This document shows positions 1 to 9,617 of a stretch of 64,000 nucleotides of DNA, piece by piece. How positions within the stretch are numbered: the first letter of the stretch is position 1; every line of letters begins with the position of its first letter. The notes below the pieces were generated by a model that ran no database searches, was not told the origin of the DNA, and saw only the letters and a list, made by a program, of their open reading frames with translations. The DNA is from an uncultured Clostridia bacterium. Its GTDB lineage: Bacteria; Bacillota; Clostridia; Lachnospirales; Anaerotignaceae. A program made the position numbers and the translations under genes. Location of the stretch: the NCBI GenBank assembly GCA_944383885.1, contig CALWRF010000028.1, positions 1 through 64,000 on the forward strand, written 5' to 3'.

Positions 1-712
1 GATTAAAATTATTATGAAAGTTATAAAACCAATCATAAAAAAGCTGCCTATTGACGAAACGCTTCACAGGTTTTCTTTTTCAATTATAAAAGCGCTTTTA
101 TATTTTATAACTATTATTATGGTAGTACAGAGTTTTGGAATAAGCGCTTCATCACTTATAGCATTGTTTTCTGTTGTAGGTTTGGCTGTTTCACTTGCAG
201 TTCAGGATTCTTTGTCGAATTTGGCAAACGGCATAGTTCTGCTTATTACAAAACCATTTTTAGCAGGTGATTTTATTGAAGCAAGCGGAATAAGCGGTAC
301 TGTAAAAGAGATAGGATTAGTGCATACAAAGCTTGTAACTTTTGATAATAAGATAATATTTGTGCCGAACAGTGATATTTCTTCAAGCAAAATTACAAAT
401 TATTCAACTGAACCTTCAAGGCGTGTTGACTTGTATTTTGAGGCTTCTTATAATTCTCCTATAGAAAGTGTAAAAAAAGCCATATTAAATGCTGTAGATG
501 ACTGCGGAGTATTTTTAACTGACCCGCCGGCATGCGTTAACGTATCTGAATACAAAGAAAGCAGTATTCAATACTTTGTACGGGCATGGATTAAAACAGA
601 GAATTACTGGACAGGCTATTATGATTTAATAGAAAAAGTAAAAAAAGAATTCGATGCCAATAATATTGAAATGACATATAACCACATCAACGTCCACATG
701 ATGAAAGACTGA
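1..712 (+). CDS. Mechanosensitive channel, MscS family (5'-truncated by window edge)
   Basis: The reading frame is open to the left edge, so the real start lies upstream; the ATG at 14 is only the first Met inside the window. About 232 residues are visible. A hydrophobic segment (about residues 22-45 from that Met) is followed by a Gly/Ala-rich pore-lining helix with the QDSLSNLANG stretch typical of MscS TM3. The cytoplasmic beta domain follows (FLAGDFIE, then VPNSDISSSKITNYS) and then the alpha/beta C-terminal domain. MscS channels release solutes on hypo-osmotic shock. The family assignment is firm; the missing N-terminus is due only to the window boundary. Confidence 0.88.
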   Translation, partial: IKIIMKVIKPIIKKLPIDETLHRFSFSIIKALLYFITIIMVVQSFGISASSLIALFSVVGLAVSLAVQDSLSNLANGIVLLITKPFLAGDFIEASGISGTVKEIGLVHTKLVTFDNKIIFVPNSDISSSKITNYSTEPSRRVDLYFEASYNSPIESVKKAILNAVDDCGVFLTDPPACVNVSEYKESSIQYFVRAWIKTENYWTGYYDLIEKVKKEFDANNIEMTYNHINVHMMKD

Positions 713-915
713 ATTTACAATTCAGAACCTGTTCTTACATTATTATAATAAGAAGCAGTTCTTTGTATTAATTATTTCATATATATTGAGTATGTATTCT
801 ATTGAATTAAATAATTGTATATGGTAAACTAACTTAACAGTGCTTTTTAAAGCTTATTTATAACTTATTTTTATAACTTATTTTTAGAATTTTTTAATAC
901 TGAAAGGAAATATTA

Positions 916-2328
916 ATGGAATTAAAAAATGAAGTTAAAAATGCTGAGGTTTCTTCTGAAGCTGTAGCAAAAGTTAAAAAATGGAACGAACAGTATTTTA
1001 ATGATACTGGCAAAAGAAGAAAATTCTACTGCCTTACCATGGGCTGCCAGATGAACGCTCATGACTCTGAAAAAATTATTGGTATTTTAAGCCGAATGGG
1101 TTATGATAAAACCGAAAATGAAAATGACGCGGATTTTATAATATACAATACATGCTGTGTGCGTGAAAATGCTGAGGAAAAAGTTTTTGGCAAACTCGGC
1201 GTGCTTAAACACATTAAAAAGCTTAATCCAAATGTTATAATAGCGCTTTGCGGCTGCATGATGCAGGAAGACTTTGTTATTGAGAAAATTAAAAAGTCAT
1301 ATAGATATACGGATATTATATTCGGCACATTTAATTTCCATAAGCTTCCAGAGCTTTTGCTTACAAGGATTGAGACAGGTCAGCAGGTTATAGATATTTG
1401 GAAAGAACATACTGATATTGTAGAAGATACAGACTATGTAAGGGAATTCCCTTACAAGGCAAGTGTGAATATCATGTACGGCTGCAACAACTTCTGCACT
1501 TACTGCATTGTGCCTTATGTACGCGGAAGAGAACGCAGTCGTGAAAAAGATGATATACTTAATGAAATCAGGCTTCTCGCCAAAGACGGTGTTAAAGAGA
1601 TTACGCTTTTGGGTCAAAATGTAAATTCTTATGGCAAAACATTAAATCCGCCTGTTTCATTTGCTCAGCTTTTAAGGGAAGCTAATGAAATTGAAGGTAT
1701 AGAGCGAATAAGATTTATGACATCTCACCCAAAAGATTTATCTGATGAGCTTATATATGCCATGAGGGACTGCGGAAAAGTATGTAATTACCTGCATCTG
1801 CCTTTTCAGGCGGGGAGCAACCGCATACTTGAAAAAATGAACAGGCACTATACAAAAGAAAAATATCTTAACCTTATAGGCAAAATAAGAGAGGAAATAC
1901 CTGATATAATGATAAGCACAGATATAATAGTAGGTTTTCCGCAGGAAACAGAAGAAGACTTTCAGGAAACACTTGATGTTGTAAGAAAAGCCGGTTTTTC
2001 AACAGCGTTTACTTTTATTTATTCAAAAAGAATAGGTACTCCGGCGGCTGTTATGGAAGGTCAGGTTGATGAAAAAACCGCACATGACCGTTTTGACAGG
2101 CTTCTTGATATATTAAACGAAGGAATATATAATATCAACCAGAGTAAATTAGGCAAGACATACTCTGTACTTGTTGAAAAAGAAAGCTCGCAGGAAGGCG
2201 TTGTAACCGGCAGAAGCACAGACAACACTTTAATTCACTTTAACGGCAGTGCTGATTTAATAGGAAAAACAGTATCTGTTAAAATATTAGAAAACAAAAC
2301 ATTTTATTTAATTGGAGAAAGGATTTGA
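916..2328 (+). CDS. miaB: tRNA-2-methylthio-N6-dimethylallyladenosine synthase MiaB
   Basis: Radical-SAM methylthiotransferase of 470 aa that adds the 2-methylthio group to i6A37 in tRNAs. The N-terminal MTTase domain carries three cluster cysteines (C44 in TMGCQMN, C80 in NTCCVREN, C114 in LCGCMMQ). The radical-SAM CX3CX2C motif is C190/C194/C197 (YGCNNFCTYC), and a TRAM-like domain forms the last 65 residues or so. The start has an AAAGGAAA ribosome binding site. It heads the run miaB-ymcA-mutS-mutL-miaA; MiaA, encoded about 5 kb downstream, makes the i6A37 substrate that MiaB modifies. Confidence 0.97.
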   Translation: MELKNEVKNAEVSSEAVAKVKKWNEQYFNDTGKRRKFYCLTMGCQMNAHDSEKIIGILSRMGYDKTENENDADFIIYNTCCVRENAEEKVFGKLGVLKHIKKLNPNVIIALCGCMMQEDFVIEKIKKSYRYTDIIFGTFNFHKLPELLLTRIETGQQVIDIWKEHTDIVEDTDYVREFPYKASVNIMYGCNNFCTYCIVPYVRGRERSREKDDILNEIRLLAKDGVKEITLLGQNVNSYGKTLNPPVSFAQLLREANEIEGIERIRFMTSHPKDLSDELIYAMRDCGKVCNYLHLPFQAGSNRILEKMNRHYTKEKYLNLIGKIREEIPDIMISTDIIVGFPQETEEDFQETLDVVRKAGFSTAFTFIYSKRIGTPAAVMEGQVDEKTAHDRFDRLLDILNEGIYNINQSKLGKTYSVLVEKESSQEGVVTGRSTDNTLIHFNGSADLIGKTVSVKILENKTFYLIGERI

Positions 2329-2334
2329 GTTTAA

Positions 2335-2721
2335 ATGAATATTTATGATCAGGCAAGAGCACTTGGCAAGGAAATGCTTGAATGTGAGGCAGCACAGAAA
2401 CTTAATGCAGCAAGAGAGGCTTTCGATAACAATGATGAAGCCCAAAAACTTGTAGCTGAATACGCCGAGCTTAAACAGAAATTCAACGACATTATGGCTG
2501 ATAAAGACAGCGACAAAATGCCTCTTACAGATATCGGCAATAAGATTACAGAAATTGAAAAACAGATTAAGGAAAATGAAGTAACATCAGGGCTTATGAA
2601 AGCTGAAACAGAATACGGCGCATTTGTAAACTCAGTGTTTAACATTATCAGCGCTACAATTCAGGGAAATGATACTTCAGGCTGCAGCGGAGTATGCTCA
2701 GGCTGCACAGGCTGCCACTGA
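2335..2721 (+). CDS. ymcA: YlbF/YmcA (RicA-like) family protein with Cys-rich tail
   Basis: A 128-aa, mostly alpha-helical charged protein that starts 6 nt after miaB. Length, helix pattern and position fit the YlbF/YmcA family; in Bacillus subtilis ymcA follows the miaB homologue and precedes mutSL. Family members form the RicA-RicF-RicT complex, which carries [4Fe-4S] clusters and works with RNase Y in mRNA processing, competence and sporulation. The last dozen residues hold four cysteines (GCSGVCSGCTGCH), fitting Fe-S binding. The specific RicA (rather than RicF) label rests on gene order only. Confidence 0.75.
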   Translation: MNIYDQARALGKEMLECEAAQKLNAAREAFDNNDEAQKLVAEYAELKQKFNDIMADKDSDKMPLTDIGNKITEIEKQIKENEVTSGLMKAETEYGAFVNSVFNIISATIQGNDTSGCSGVCSGCTGCH

Positions 2722-2746
2722 TTATAACTGATATGGAGGTCAACCA

Positions 2747-5371
2747 ATGGCTAAACTTTCGCCTATGATGGAGCAGTATTTTGAAATAAAGGAAAAATAT
2801 AAGTATTGCCTTCTTTTTTTCAGGCTGGGGGACTTCTATGAAATGTTTTATGACGACGCGCTTATTGCCAGCAAGGAACTTGAACTTACTCTTACAGGCA
2901 AAAACTGTGGACAAGATGAAAGGGCGCCCATGTGCGGCGTCCCTTTTCACAGCGCCGACAGTTATATATCAAAACTTGTGTCTAAAGGCTATAAAGTCGC
3001 TATATGCGAACAGATAGAGGACCCCAAGCTTGCCAAAGGCATAGTTAAAAGGGATGTAATAAGAATTGTAACACCGGGAACAGTAATTGATAATACAGCT
3101 CTTGATGAAGAGAAAAATAACTATATCATTTGTATATATGCTGATAAGAACGGATACGGGTTATCCGTTTGCGATGTAACAACTGGCGAATTTTTGACAA
3201 CTGATTTTACAGGCATAAATGCCAAAAGCAAATTAATAGATGAATGTGCAAAATTTAATCCTTCCGAAATAATTTCAAATGAAGGCTTTGCAGCAACAGA
3301 CTGCGCAAAGGAAATTGAAAATAAACTGCATATTAAGATAGGAACATCTGAAAACTGGATGTTTCAGTATAATAACGCAAATATTGAACTGTGCCGACAT
3401 TTTAAAATAGAAACACTTGACGGTATGGGACTTAAAAACAGAATATTCAGTGTATGCGCATCAGGCTGCCTTATGCGCTACCTTAAAGATACACAGAAAA
3501 ACGATTTAAACCATATAAGAAGCGTAAAATTTTATTCAACAAACGATTTTATGCTCCTTGATATGTCAACAAGGCGCAACCTTGAGCTTACTGAAACACT
3601 TAGGGAAAAAAATAAAAAAGGCTCGCTTCTCTGGGTTCTTGATAATACAAAAACAGCTATGGGCGCAAGGCTTTTAAGAAGCTATATAGAGCAGCCGCTT
3701 ATAGACGCAAACAAGGTAAACAGGCGTCTAAAATCAGTTTCAGAGCTTTATGATGAATTCTTTTTAAGAGAAGAAATAAAAGAAATTCTCAATTCAATGT
3801 ATGATTTTGAAAGGATAACGTCTAAAATCATATACCAAACAGCTAACTGCCGCGACTTGGTTTCGCTTAAAAGCTCCATTAAAAATATTCCCATGCTTAA
3901 AAAGACTATCCAAAGATGTTCATCGCAGTATTTAAGCGATTTATGTACTGAGCTTGATGAGCTTAATGATGTTTATTCTCTTATAGATAAGTCTATTGTT
4001 GATGAAGATACACCTTTTAGCGTAAGAGAAGGCGGAATAATAAAAGAGGGCTTTGACAATGAGCTTGATATTTTGCTTAAAGCTAAAGAAGACGGCGGGA
4101 ATTGGTTAAAAGATTTAGAAAATAAAGAGCGTGAAGCTACAGGCATTAAAAACCTCAGGGTGCGTTACAACAAGGTTTTCGGTCACTACATAGAAGTAAC
4201 AAAATCAAATATAAATGATGTGCCTGACAGATATATTAGGAAACAAACATTATCTAACGCGGAAAGATACACAACGGAAGAACTTATGAAGATTTCCGAG
4301 CTTATATTAAGCTCAGAAGAAAAAACCGTTTCACTTGAATACGATTTATTCTGCAAAGTGAGAAATTATATAACAAATCAGGCTGAAAGAATACAAAAAA
4401 CAGCTCACGCGACAGCCCAGATTGATGTGCTTCAGTCTTTTGCTGAAACAGCGCAAAAACATAACTATGTAATGCCGAAAGTAGATAACAGCGGAATAAT
4501 AGATATAAAAGACGGTCGTCACCCTGTTGTTGATAAAATGCTTAACGGTTCTTTTATAGCCAACGATACATATCTTGACAAAGATGAAAATCTTCTTTCA
4601 ATTATAACAGGTCCTAATATGGCTGGAAAATCAACATACATGCGCCAAACAGCTCTTATAACGCTTATGGCTCAGATTGGAAGCTTTGTCCCGGCAACCG
4701 AGGCGCATATTGGTATTGTAGACAGGATATTTACAAGGGTCGGAGCTTCAGATGATTTAGCAAGCGGTCAAAGTACATTTATGATTGAAATGATAGAGGT
4801 GTCAAACATACTTAATAACGCGACAGATAACAGCCTAATAATATTAGATGAAATCGGTCGCGGAACAAGTACATTTGACGGTCTATCAATAGCTTGGGCA
4901 GTTCTTGAATACATAGCGGACAAAAACCTAATTGGAGCTAAAACTCTTTTTGCTACCCATTATCATGAAATTACAGAACTTGAGGGCAAATTAAGCGGTG
5001 TTAAAAATTATTGTGTTACCGTTGAAGAACATAATGATGATATTGTATTTTTAAGAAAAATAGTCCGCGGAGGAGCCGACAACAGTTATGGAATACAAGT
5101 AGGAAAACTTGCAGGACTTCCTAAAAAAGTAATAAAACGGGCAAAAGAGATACTCAGACAGCTTAACTCAGCTGATATTACGAAGAAAGCTAAAATAATA
5201 TCAAAACAGTCTGAGGAAGAAAGTAAAAAGCAGGCTCAGCAGGTTGACATGTTTACTATGGATGAAACACAGATAATAGACGAAATAAATAAAATCGATG
5301 TTATGTCACTTACGCCTATTGAGGCGCTTCAGACATTGTTTGATTTACAGAAGAAAACTAAGGGACTCTAA
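2747..5371 (+). CDS. mutS: DNA mismatch repair protein MutS
   Basis: Mismatch-recognition ATPase of 874 aa, the normal length for MutS1. The N-terminal mismatch-binding domain has the Phe-x-Glu motif (GDFYEMF). The C-terminal ABC-type ATPase has Walker A GPNMAGKST starting at residue 622 and Walker B with signature residues DEIGRGTST, followed by the ATHYHEIT loop. The start has a GGAGG ribosome binding site. mutL follows within 20 nt. No mutH is present, as expected outside the gammaproteobacteria. Confidence 0.98.
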   Translation: MAKLSPMMEQYFEIKEKYKYCLLFFRLGDFYEMFYDDALIASKELELTLTGKNCGQDERAPMCGVPFHSADSYISKLVSKGYKVAICEQIEDPKLAKGIVKRDVIRIVTPGTVIDNTALDEEKNNYIICIYADKNGYGLSVCDVTTGEFLTTDFTGINAKSKLIDECAKFNPSEIISNEGFAATDCAKEIENKLHIKIGTSENWMFQYNNANIELCRHFKIETLDGMGLKNRIFSVCASGCLMRYLKDTQKNDLNHIRSVKFYSTNDFMLLDMSTRRNLELTETLREKNKKGSLLWVLDNTKTAMGARLLRSYIEQPLIDANKVNRRLKSVSELYDEFFLREEIKEILNSMYDFERITSKIIYQTANCRDLVSLKSSIKNIPMLKKTIQRCSSQYLSDLCTELDELNDVYSLIDKSIVDEDTPFSVREGGIIKEGFDNELDILLKAKEDGGNWLKDLENKEREATGIKNLRVRYNKVFGHYIEVTKSNINDVPDRYIRKQTLSNAERYTTEELMKISELILSSEEKTVSLEYDLFCKVRNYITNQAERIQKTAHATAQIDVLQSFAETAQKHNYVMPKVDNSGIIDIKDGRHPVVDKMLNGSFIANDTYLDKDENLLSIITGPNMAGKSTYMRQTALITLMAQIGSFVPATEAHIGIVDRIFTRVGASDDLASGQSTFMIEMIEVSNILNNATDNSLIILDEIGRGTSTFDGLSIAWAVLEYIADKNLIGAKTLFATHYHEITELEGKLSGVKNYCVTVEEHNDDIVFLRKIVRGGADNSYGIQVGKLAGLPKKVIKRAKEILRQLNSADITKKAKIISKQSEEESKKQAQQVDMFTMDETQIIDEINKIDVMSLTPIEALQTLFDLQKKTKGL

Positions 5372-5390
5372 AAAAGCGGGGTTTTAAGGC

Positions 5391-7334
5391 ATGAGCATTA
5401 TACATATTCTTGACAGCAATACAATTAATAAAATAGCCGCCGGCGAGGTTGTTGAAAGACCAAGTTCTGTTGTAAAAGAGCTTGTTGAAAACTCTATAGA
5501 CGCAGGAGCAGGCGCTGTAACTGTTGAGGTGCGTGACGGCGGCACAACACTTATAAGAATAACCGACAACGGCAGCGGTATTTCAAAAGAAGATGTTGAA
5601 AAAGCTTTTATTCGCCATGCCACAAGCAAAATTGAGAAAATAGATGACTTAGAAAATGTCATTTCACTTGGCTTCAGGGGCGAGGCTTTGGCAAGCATAG
5701 CTTCTGTTGCCCAAGTAGAAATGATTACTAAAACAAAAGACAGTGACATAGGAACTAAAATAGAAATTCATGGCGGTAAGATAATAGAAAAAACTGAAGC
5801 AGCTTCAAATAACGGAACTTCTATTTCAGTCAAAAACCTGTTTTTTAATGTTCCGGCAAGACGAAAATTTCTTAAAAAACCTTCTGTAGAAAGCGGTTAT
5901 ATTTCCGACATCGTAAACAAAATAGCTTTGGGTCATCCTGAAGTATCTATTAAATACATAAATAACAGTAACACAATGCTTCATACAAGCGGAAATAATG
6001 ACATTAAAACAGCTTTTTACCATATATACGGCAAGGAAATGCTCAGCCAAATGTTAGATGTTGATGTTTCCGAAAACGGAATGCGGCTTTATGGCATTAC
6101 CGGCAAACCTCAGCTAAGCCGCGGCACAAGGGCTTATGAAAATCTTTTCATAAACGGCAGGTTTATAAAAAACGAAACTATTTCGCAGGCAGTTGAAGAC
6201 GCATACAAAACACGTCTTATGATAGGCAAATTTCCTGTTTTCGCGCTTAATTTTTATATACCTCCGGAATATATAGATGTTAATGTCCACCCGGCTAAAC
6301 TTGAAGTCAGATTCAGGGATAACGATGTAGTTTACGATTTTATTTATACAGCAATTCTTGATGTATTTAAAGATAAAATTTTAATACCTGAAAGCACTTG
6401 GGAAGGTTCAAATTCAAATAAATACGAAAACCCAGCAGAAAAAAGTGAAAAAACACCTGTATTTGAGGAAAGTTTTAATGACAGTTATAAAGACAGTTAT
6501 AAAAAAAATGCGGAGAAAGTCAATTCACAGCAGCATGAAACAAAAAAAGAATCCGTAAGGTATAATACATCAGAAAGCAAGTCCATTGAAGAGCTGCAAA
6601 AGCTTTATAAACAGGCTGAACTAAGCGACGGCATAATTAAAAACAAGTTTAAGATGCAGGAGAATCAAGGTCCGTATTATAAAGAACAAAAAGTTGAGCA
6701 AAACATGCTTGTAAATAATGAAAAAGTGCCAGCTGATGATACTGCAAAGCCTTTCTTCCATAATTACAAAATTATAGGTCAGATATTTGCCACGTATTGG
6801 ATTGTAGAACAGAATGACAGCGTATTCATAATAGACCAGCACGCGGCACACGAAAGGGTTTTGTATGAAAAATTCATGAAATCGTTTAATGAAAGCTCGG
6901 TTATAAGCCAAAGGCTAATAGAACCTGTTATGCTTAACTTAACTGACAGCGAAATAGAAACAATAAATAAAAACTTAGATTTATTAAATAAAGCCGGGTT
7001 TGAGGTTGAAAGAATTACCGAAAGAGATTTTGCTCTAAAAGGGGTGCCTTTTATATTTAAAAATCCTGAGACGCTGTCGTTTTTTAACAGTATTATAGAT
7101 ATACTTGGCGAAAAACAGATTAATTCACTTATGAATACAAAAATACTTTCAGTAGCCACAATGGCATGTAAAGCAGCAGTTAAGGCTAATGACAGATTAA
7201 GTATTCAGGAGGCGGCAGCGTTGATAAACGAGCTTTTAAAACTTGAAAATCCTTTCAGCTGCCCACACGGACGCCCAACAATAATAGAGCTTACAAAATA
7301 TGAGCTTGAAAAAAAGTTTAAAAGGATACAATAA
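5391..7334 (+). CDS. mutL: DNA mismatch repair endonuclease MutL
   Basis: A 647-aa protein with an N-terminal GHKL ATPase (IAAGEVVERP, DNGSGI, RHATSKI and GFRGEALASI motifs). A poorly conserved Lys/Glu/Ser-rich linker (about residues 330-440) leads to the C-terminal dimerisation and nuclease domain. That domain has the metal-binding endonuclease motif DQHAAHERVLYE (DQHAX2EX4E), plus ACKAAVKAND and CPHGRPT near the end. This is the nicking type of MutL found in bacteria without MutH. It lies between mutS and miaA in one apparent transcription unit. Confidence 0.98.
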   Translation: MSIIHILDSNTINKIAAGEVVERPSSVVKELVENSIDAGAGAVTVEVRDGGTTLIRITDNGSGISKEDVEKAFIRHATSKIEKIDDLENVISLGFRGEALASIASVAQVEMITKTKDSDIGTKIEIHGGKIIEKTEAASNNGTSISVKNLFFNVPARRKFLKKPSVESGYISDIVNKIALGHPEVSIKYINNSNTMLHTSGNNDIKTAFYHIYGKEMLSQMLDVDVSENGMRLYGITGKPQLSRGTRAYENLFINGRFIKNETISQAVEDAYKTRLMIGKFPVFALNFYIPPEYIDVNVHPAKLEVRFRDNDVVYDFIYTAILDVFKDKILIPESTWEGSNSNKYENPAEKSEKTPVFEESFNDSYKDSYKKNAEKVNSQQHETKKESVRYNTSESKSIEELQKLYKQAELSDGIIKNKFKMQENQGPYYKEQKVEQNMLVNNEKVPADDTAKPFFHNYKIIGQIFATYWIVEQNDSVFIIDQHAAHERVLYEKFMKSFNESSVISQRLIEPVMLNLTDSEIETINKNLDLLNKAGFEVERITERDFALKGVPFIFKNPETLSFFNSIIDILGEKQINSLMNTKILSVATMACKAAVKANDRLSIQEAAALINELLKLENPFSCPHGRPTIIELTKYELEKKFKRIQ

Positions 7335-7336
7335 AT

Positions 7337-8296
7337 ATGGAAGAAAATTTTTCTAAAGACAAAAAAACTCTTATTGTTATAGCCGGACCTACCGCCTGCG
7401 GAAAAACTGCCTCATCGGTTATTTTGGCAAAGAAAATAGGCGGAGAAATAATTTCCGCTGATTCCATGCAGGTTTACAAATACATGGATATTGGTACAGC
7501 TAAAATAACAGAAAATGAAAAAGAAGGCGTTCCGCATTATCTTATTGATGAGTTTATGCCTGACGATGAGTTTAACATAAAAATATTCCAGCAAAGAGCC
7601 AATGGGTATATAGAAAAAATTTATAAAAACGGACACATACCCATATTAGTAGGCGGGACGGGTTTTTATATCAACTCTGTGGTTTACAATAATAATTTTA
7701 TGGAAACTAATTCTGACAATTCAATAAGAAATGAACTGGAAAAAGAAGCTGAAAAATACGGAGCAGAATATCTTTATGAAAAATTGAAAAGTATTGATTT
7801 TGAATATGCCAAGAATATACATTATAATAATGTAAAGAGAGTTATACGAGCTATTGAGTTTTATATGCAAACAGGCTGCAAACTTTCAGAGCATAATAAA
7901 AATGAACATTTAAAGGAGTCGCCTTATAATACCGCCTTTTTTGTGCTTAATATGGACAGGCAGAAATTATATGAAAGAATAAATCTGCGTGTTGATATTA
8001 TGCTTAAAAACGGTCTTGAAAATGAAGTAAGAAAACTTCTTGAAATGGGCTATTCACCTGATTTGGTGTCCATGCAAGGGCTTGGGTATAAAGAAATGAT
8101 ACCTTATGTTGAAGGTAAAATATCTTTGGAGCAGGCTGCATATGAAATAAAAAAGGGGACACGTCATTTTGCCAAAAGGCAGCTTACATGGTTTAAACAC
8201 CAGACAAACGGGGTATGGATAGACATAACAGGAAAGGATTCTGTTTACACTGCCAACAAAATGTACGAGTATTTAAAAATAAATAATTTAATATAA
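7337..8296 (+). CDS. miaA: tRNA dimethylallyltransferase MiaA
   Basis: Transfers a dimethylallyl group to A37 of tRNAs that read UNN codons, giving i6A37. The 319 aa match the usual length. The P-loop GPTACGKT is at residues 17-24, followed by DSMQVYKYMDIGTAK (substrate tRNA and Asp catalytic region) and the VGGTGFY motif. It starts 3 nt after mutL, so it is probably translationally coupled. In many Firmicutes hfq follows miaA; here it does not. Confidence 0.97.
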   Translation: MEENFSKDKKTLIVIAGPTACGKTASSVILAKKIGGEIISADSMQVYKYMDIGTAKITENEKEGVPHYLIDEFMPDDEFNIKIFQQRANGYIEKIYKNGHIPILVGGTGFYINSVVYNNNFMETNSDNSIRNELEKEAEKYGAEYLYEKLKSIDFEYAKNIHYNNVKRVIRAIEFYMQTGCKLSEHNKNEHLKESPYNTAFFVLNMDRQKLYERINLRVDIMLKNGLENEVRKLLEMGYSPDLVSMQGLGYKEMIPYVEGKISLEQAAYEIKKGTRHFAKRQLTWFKHQTNGVWIDITGKDSVYTANKMYEYLKINNLI

Positions 8297-8312
8297 TTTT
8301 TAGGAGAAACAG

Positions 8313-9599
8313 ATGGATAAACTTGAGGAGTTTATAATTAAAAACTTTAGAATAGATAAAAAAGTTCTTGATTATGCTTTAAAATGTGAAAATAATGTAA
8401 AAGATAAATTTAGCGAGATTGATAAAATTACGGAATACAATCAGTTAAAAGTATTAAAAGCAATGCAGAAAAACAGGCTGAGTGAGGCACATTTTGCTGC
8501 AACAACCGGCTATGGATATAATGATTTGGGGCGGGATACCCTTGAGCAGATATATGCCGATATATTCCATGCGGAGTCAGGTCTTGTGCGTACTCAGATT
8601 ATATCTGGAACACATGCGTTAACTGTTGCTTTAGCAGGCAATTTGCGTCCGGGTGATGAAATACTTTCACCAGTTGGCATACCTTATGATACTTTGCAGG
8701 GAGTTATAGGCATTAGGCACGAAAGAGGTTCACTTACAGAATACGGCATTACTTATAAACAGGTAGATTTGCTCAGCAACGGTTCATTCGATTTTGAAGG
8801 TATAAAAAGTGCCATAAATGAAAAAACAAAACTTGTTACTATCCAGCGTTCTAAAGGATATGAGTGGCGAGAATCATTACCAATAGAAAAAACAGCTGAG
8901 TTAATTAAATTTATTAAAAGTATTAAGCCTGAAGTTATATGTATGGTGGACAATTGCTACTGCGAGTTTGTTGATTATGTAGAACCTACTGATGTTGGGG
9001 CAGATATTGCTGTTGGTTCATTAATCAAAAATCCAGGAGGCGGACTGGCTCCAACAGGCGGTTATATAGTAGGCAAGAATGAGTATGTGGAAAATGCGGC
9101 TGTGCGTCTTACATCACCAGGATTAGGAAAAGAAGTTGGCGCAACATTAGGTATTAACTCACTTCTTATTCAGGGTCTTTTCAACGCTCCTCAGGTTGTA
9201 AACGGCAGTTTAAAGGGCGCTGTGTTTCTTGCAAAATTATTTGAAGGGCTTGGCTTTAATGTAATACCAAAATCAAACGAAAAGAGGGCAGATATTGTTC
9301 AAGCTATTGAACTTAAATCGGCAGAAAATGTTATTGCTTTTTGTCAGGGAATACAAAAGGGCGCGCCAGTAGACAGTTTTGTTACGCCTCAGCCATGGGA
9401 TATGCCCGGATACGACTGCCAGGTTATAATGGCTGCCGGTGCTTTTGTTCAAGGCTCTTCTATTGAATTAAGCGCCGATGCGCCAATTAAGCCGCCGTAT
9501 AATGTTTTTATGCAGGGAGGTTTAAGCTGGCATCATGCTAAAATAGGCATTATAATTGGTTTACAGAACATGGTTGATAAAGGTCTTGTTAAATTATAA
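8313..9599 (+). CDS. PLP-dependent methionine gamma-lyase family protein (YnbB/aluminium-resistance type)
   Basis: Fold-type I PLP enzyme of 428 aa. Recognisable parts are the cofactor-binding region SGTHALTVAL (residues 98-107), Asp213 in the MVDN motif that would contact the pyridine nitrogen, and the likely Schiff-base lysine K239 in GSLIKNPGGG. The family is annotated as methionine gamma-lyase-like or aluminium-resistance protein (B. subtilis YnbB), and its true substrate is not well established. The position just downstream of miaA matches YnbB in other Firmicutes. SD TAGGAG precedes the ATG. Confidence 0.85.
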   Translation: MDKLEEFIIKNFRIDKKVLDYALKCENNVKDKFSEIDKITEYNQLKVLKAMQKNRLSEAHFAATTGYGYNDLGRDTLEQIYADIFHAESGLVRTQIISGTHALTVALAGNLRPGDEILSPVGIPYDTLQGVIGIRHERGSLTEYGITYKQVDLLSNGSFDFEGIKSAINEKTKLVTIQRSKGYEWRESLPIEKTAELIKFIKSIKPEVICMVDNCYCEFVDYVEPTDVGADIAVGSLIKNPGGGLAPTGGYIVGKNEYVENAAVRLTSPGLGKEVGATLGINSLLIQGLFNAPQVVNGSLKGAVFLAKLFEGLGFNVIPKSNEKRADIVQAIELKSAENVIAFCQGIQKGAPVDSFVTPQPWDMPGYDCQVIMAAGAFVQGSSIELSADAPIKPPYNVFMQGGLSWHHAKIGIIIGLQNMVDKGLVKL

Positions 9600-9617
9600 T
9601 AGGAAGAAGGCATATAA

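Noticed and set aside
8297..8312. hfq expected after miaA
   Set aside because: Only 16 nt separate miaA from the PLP lyase gene; hfq is not at this location.
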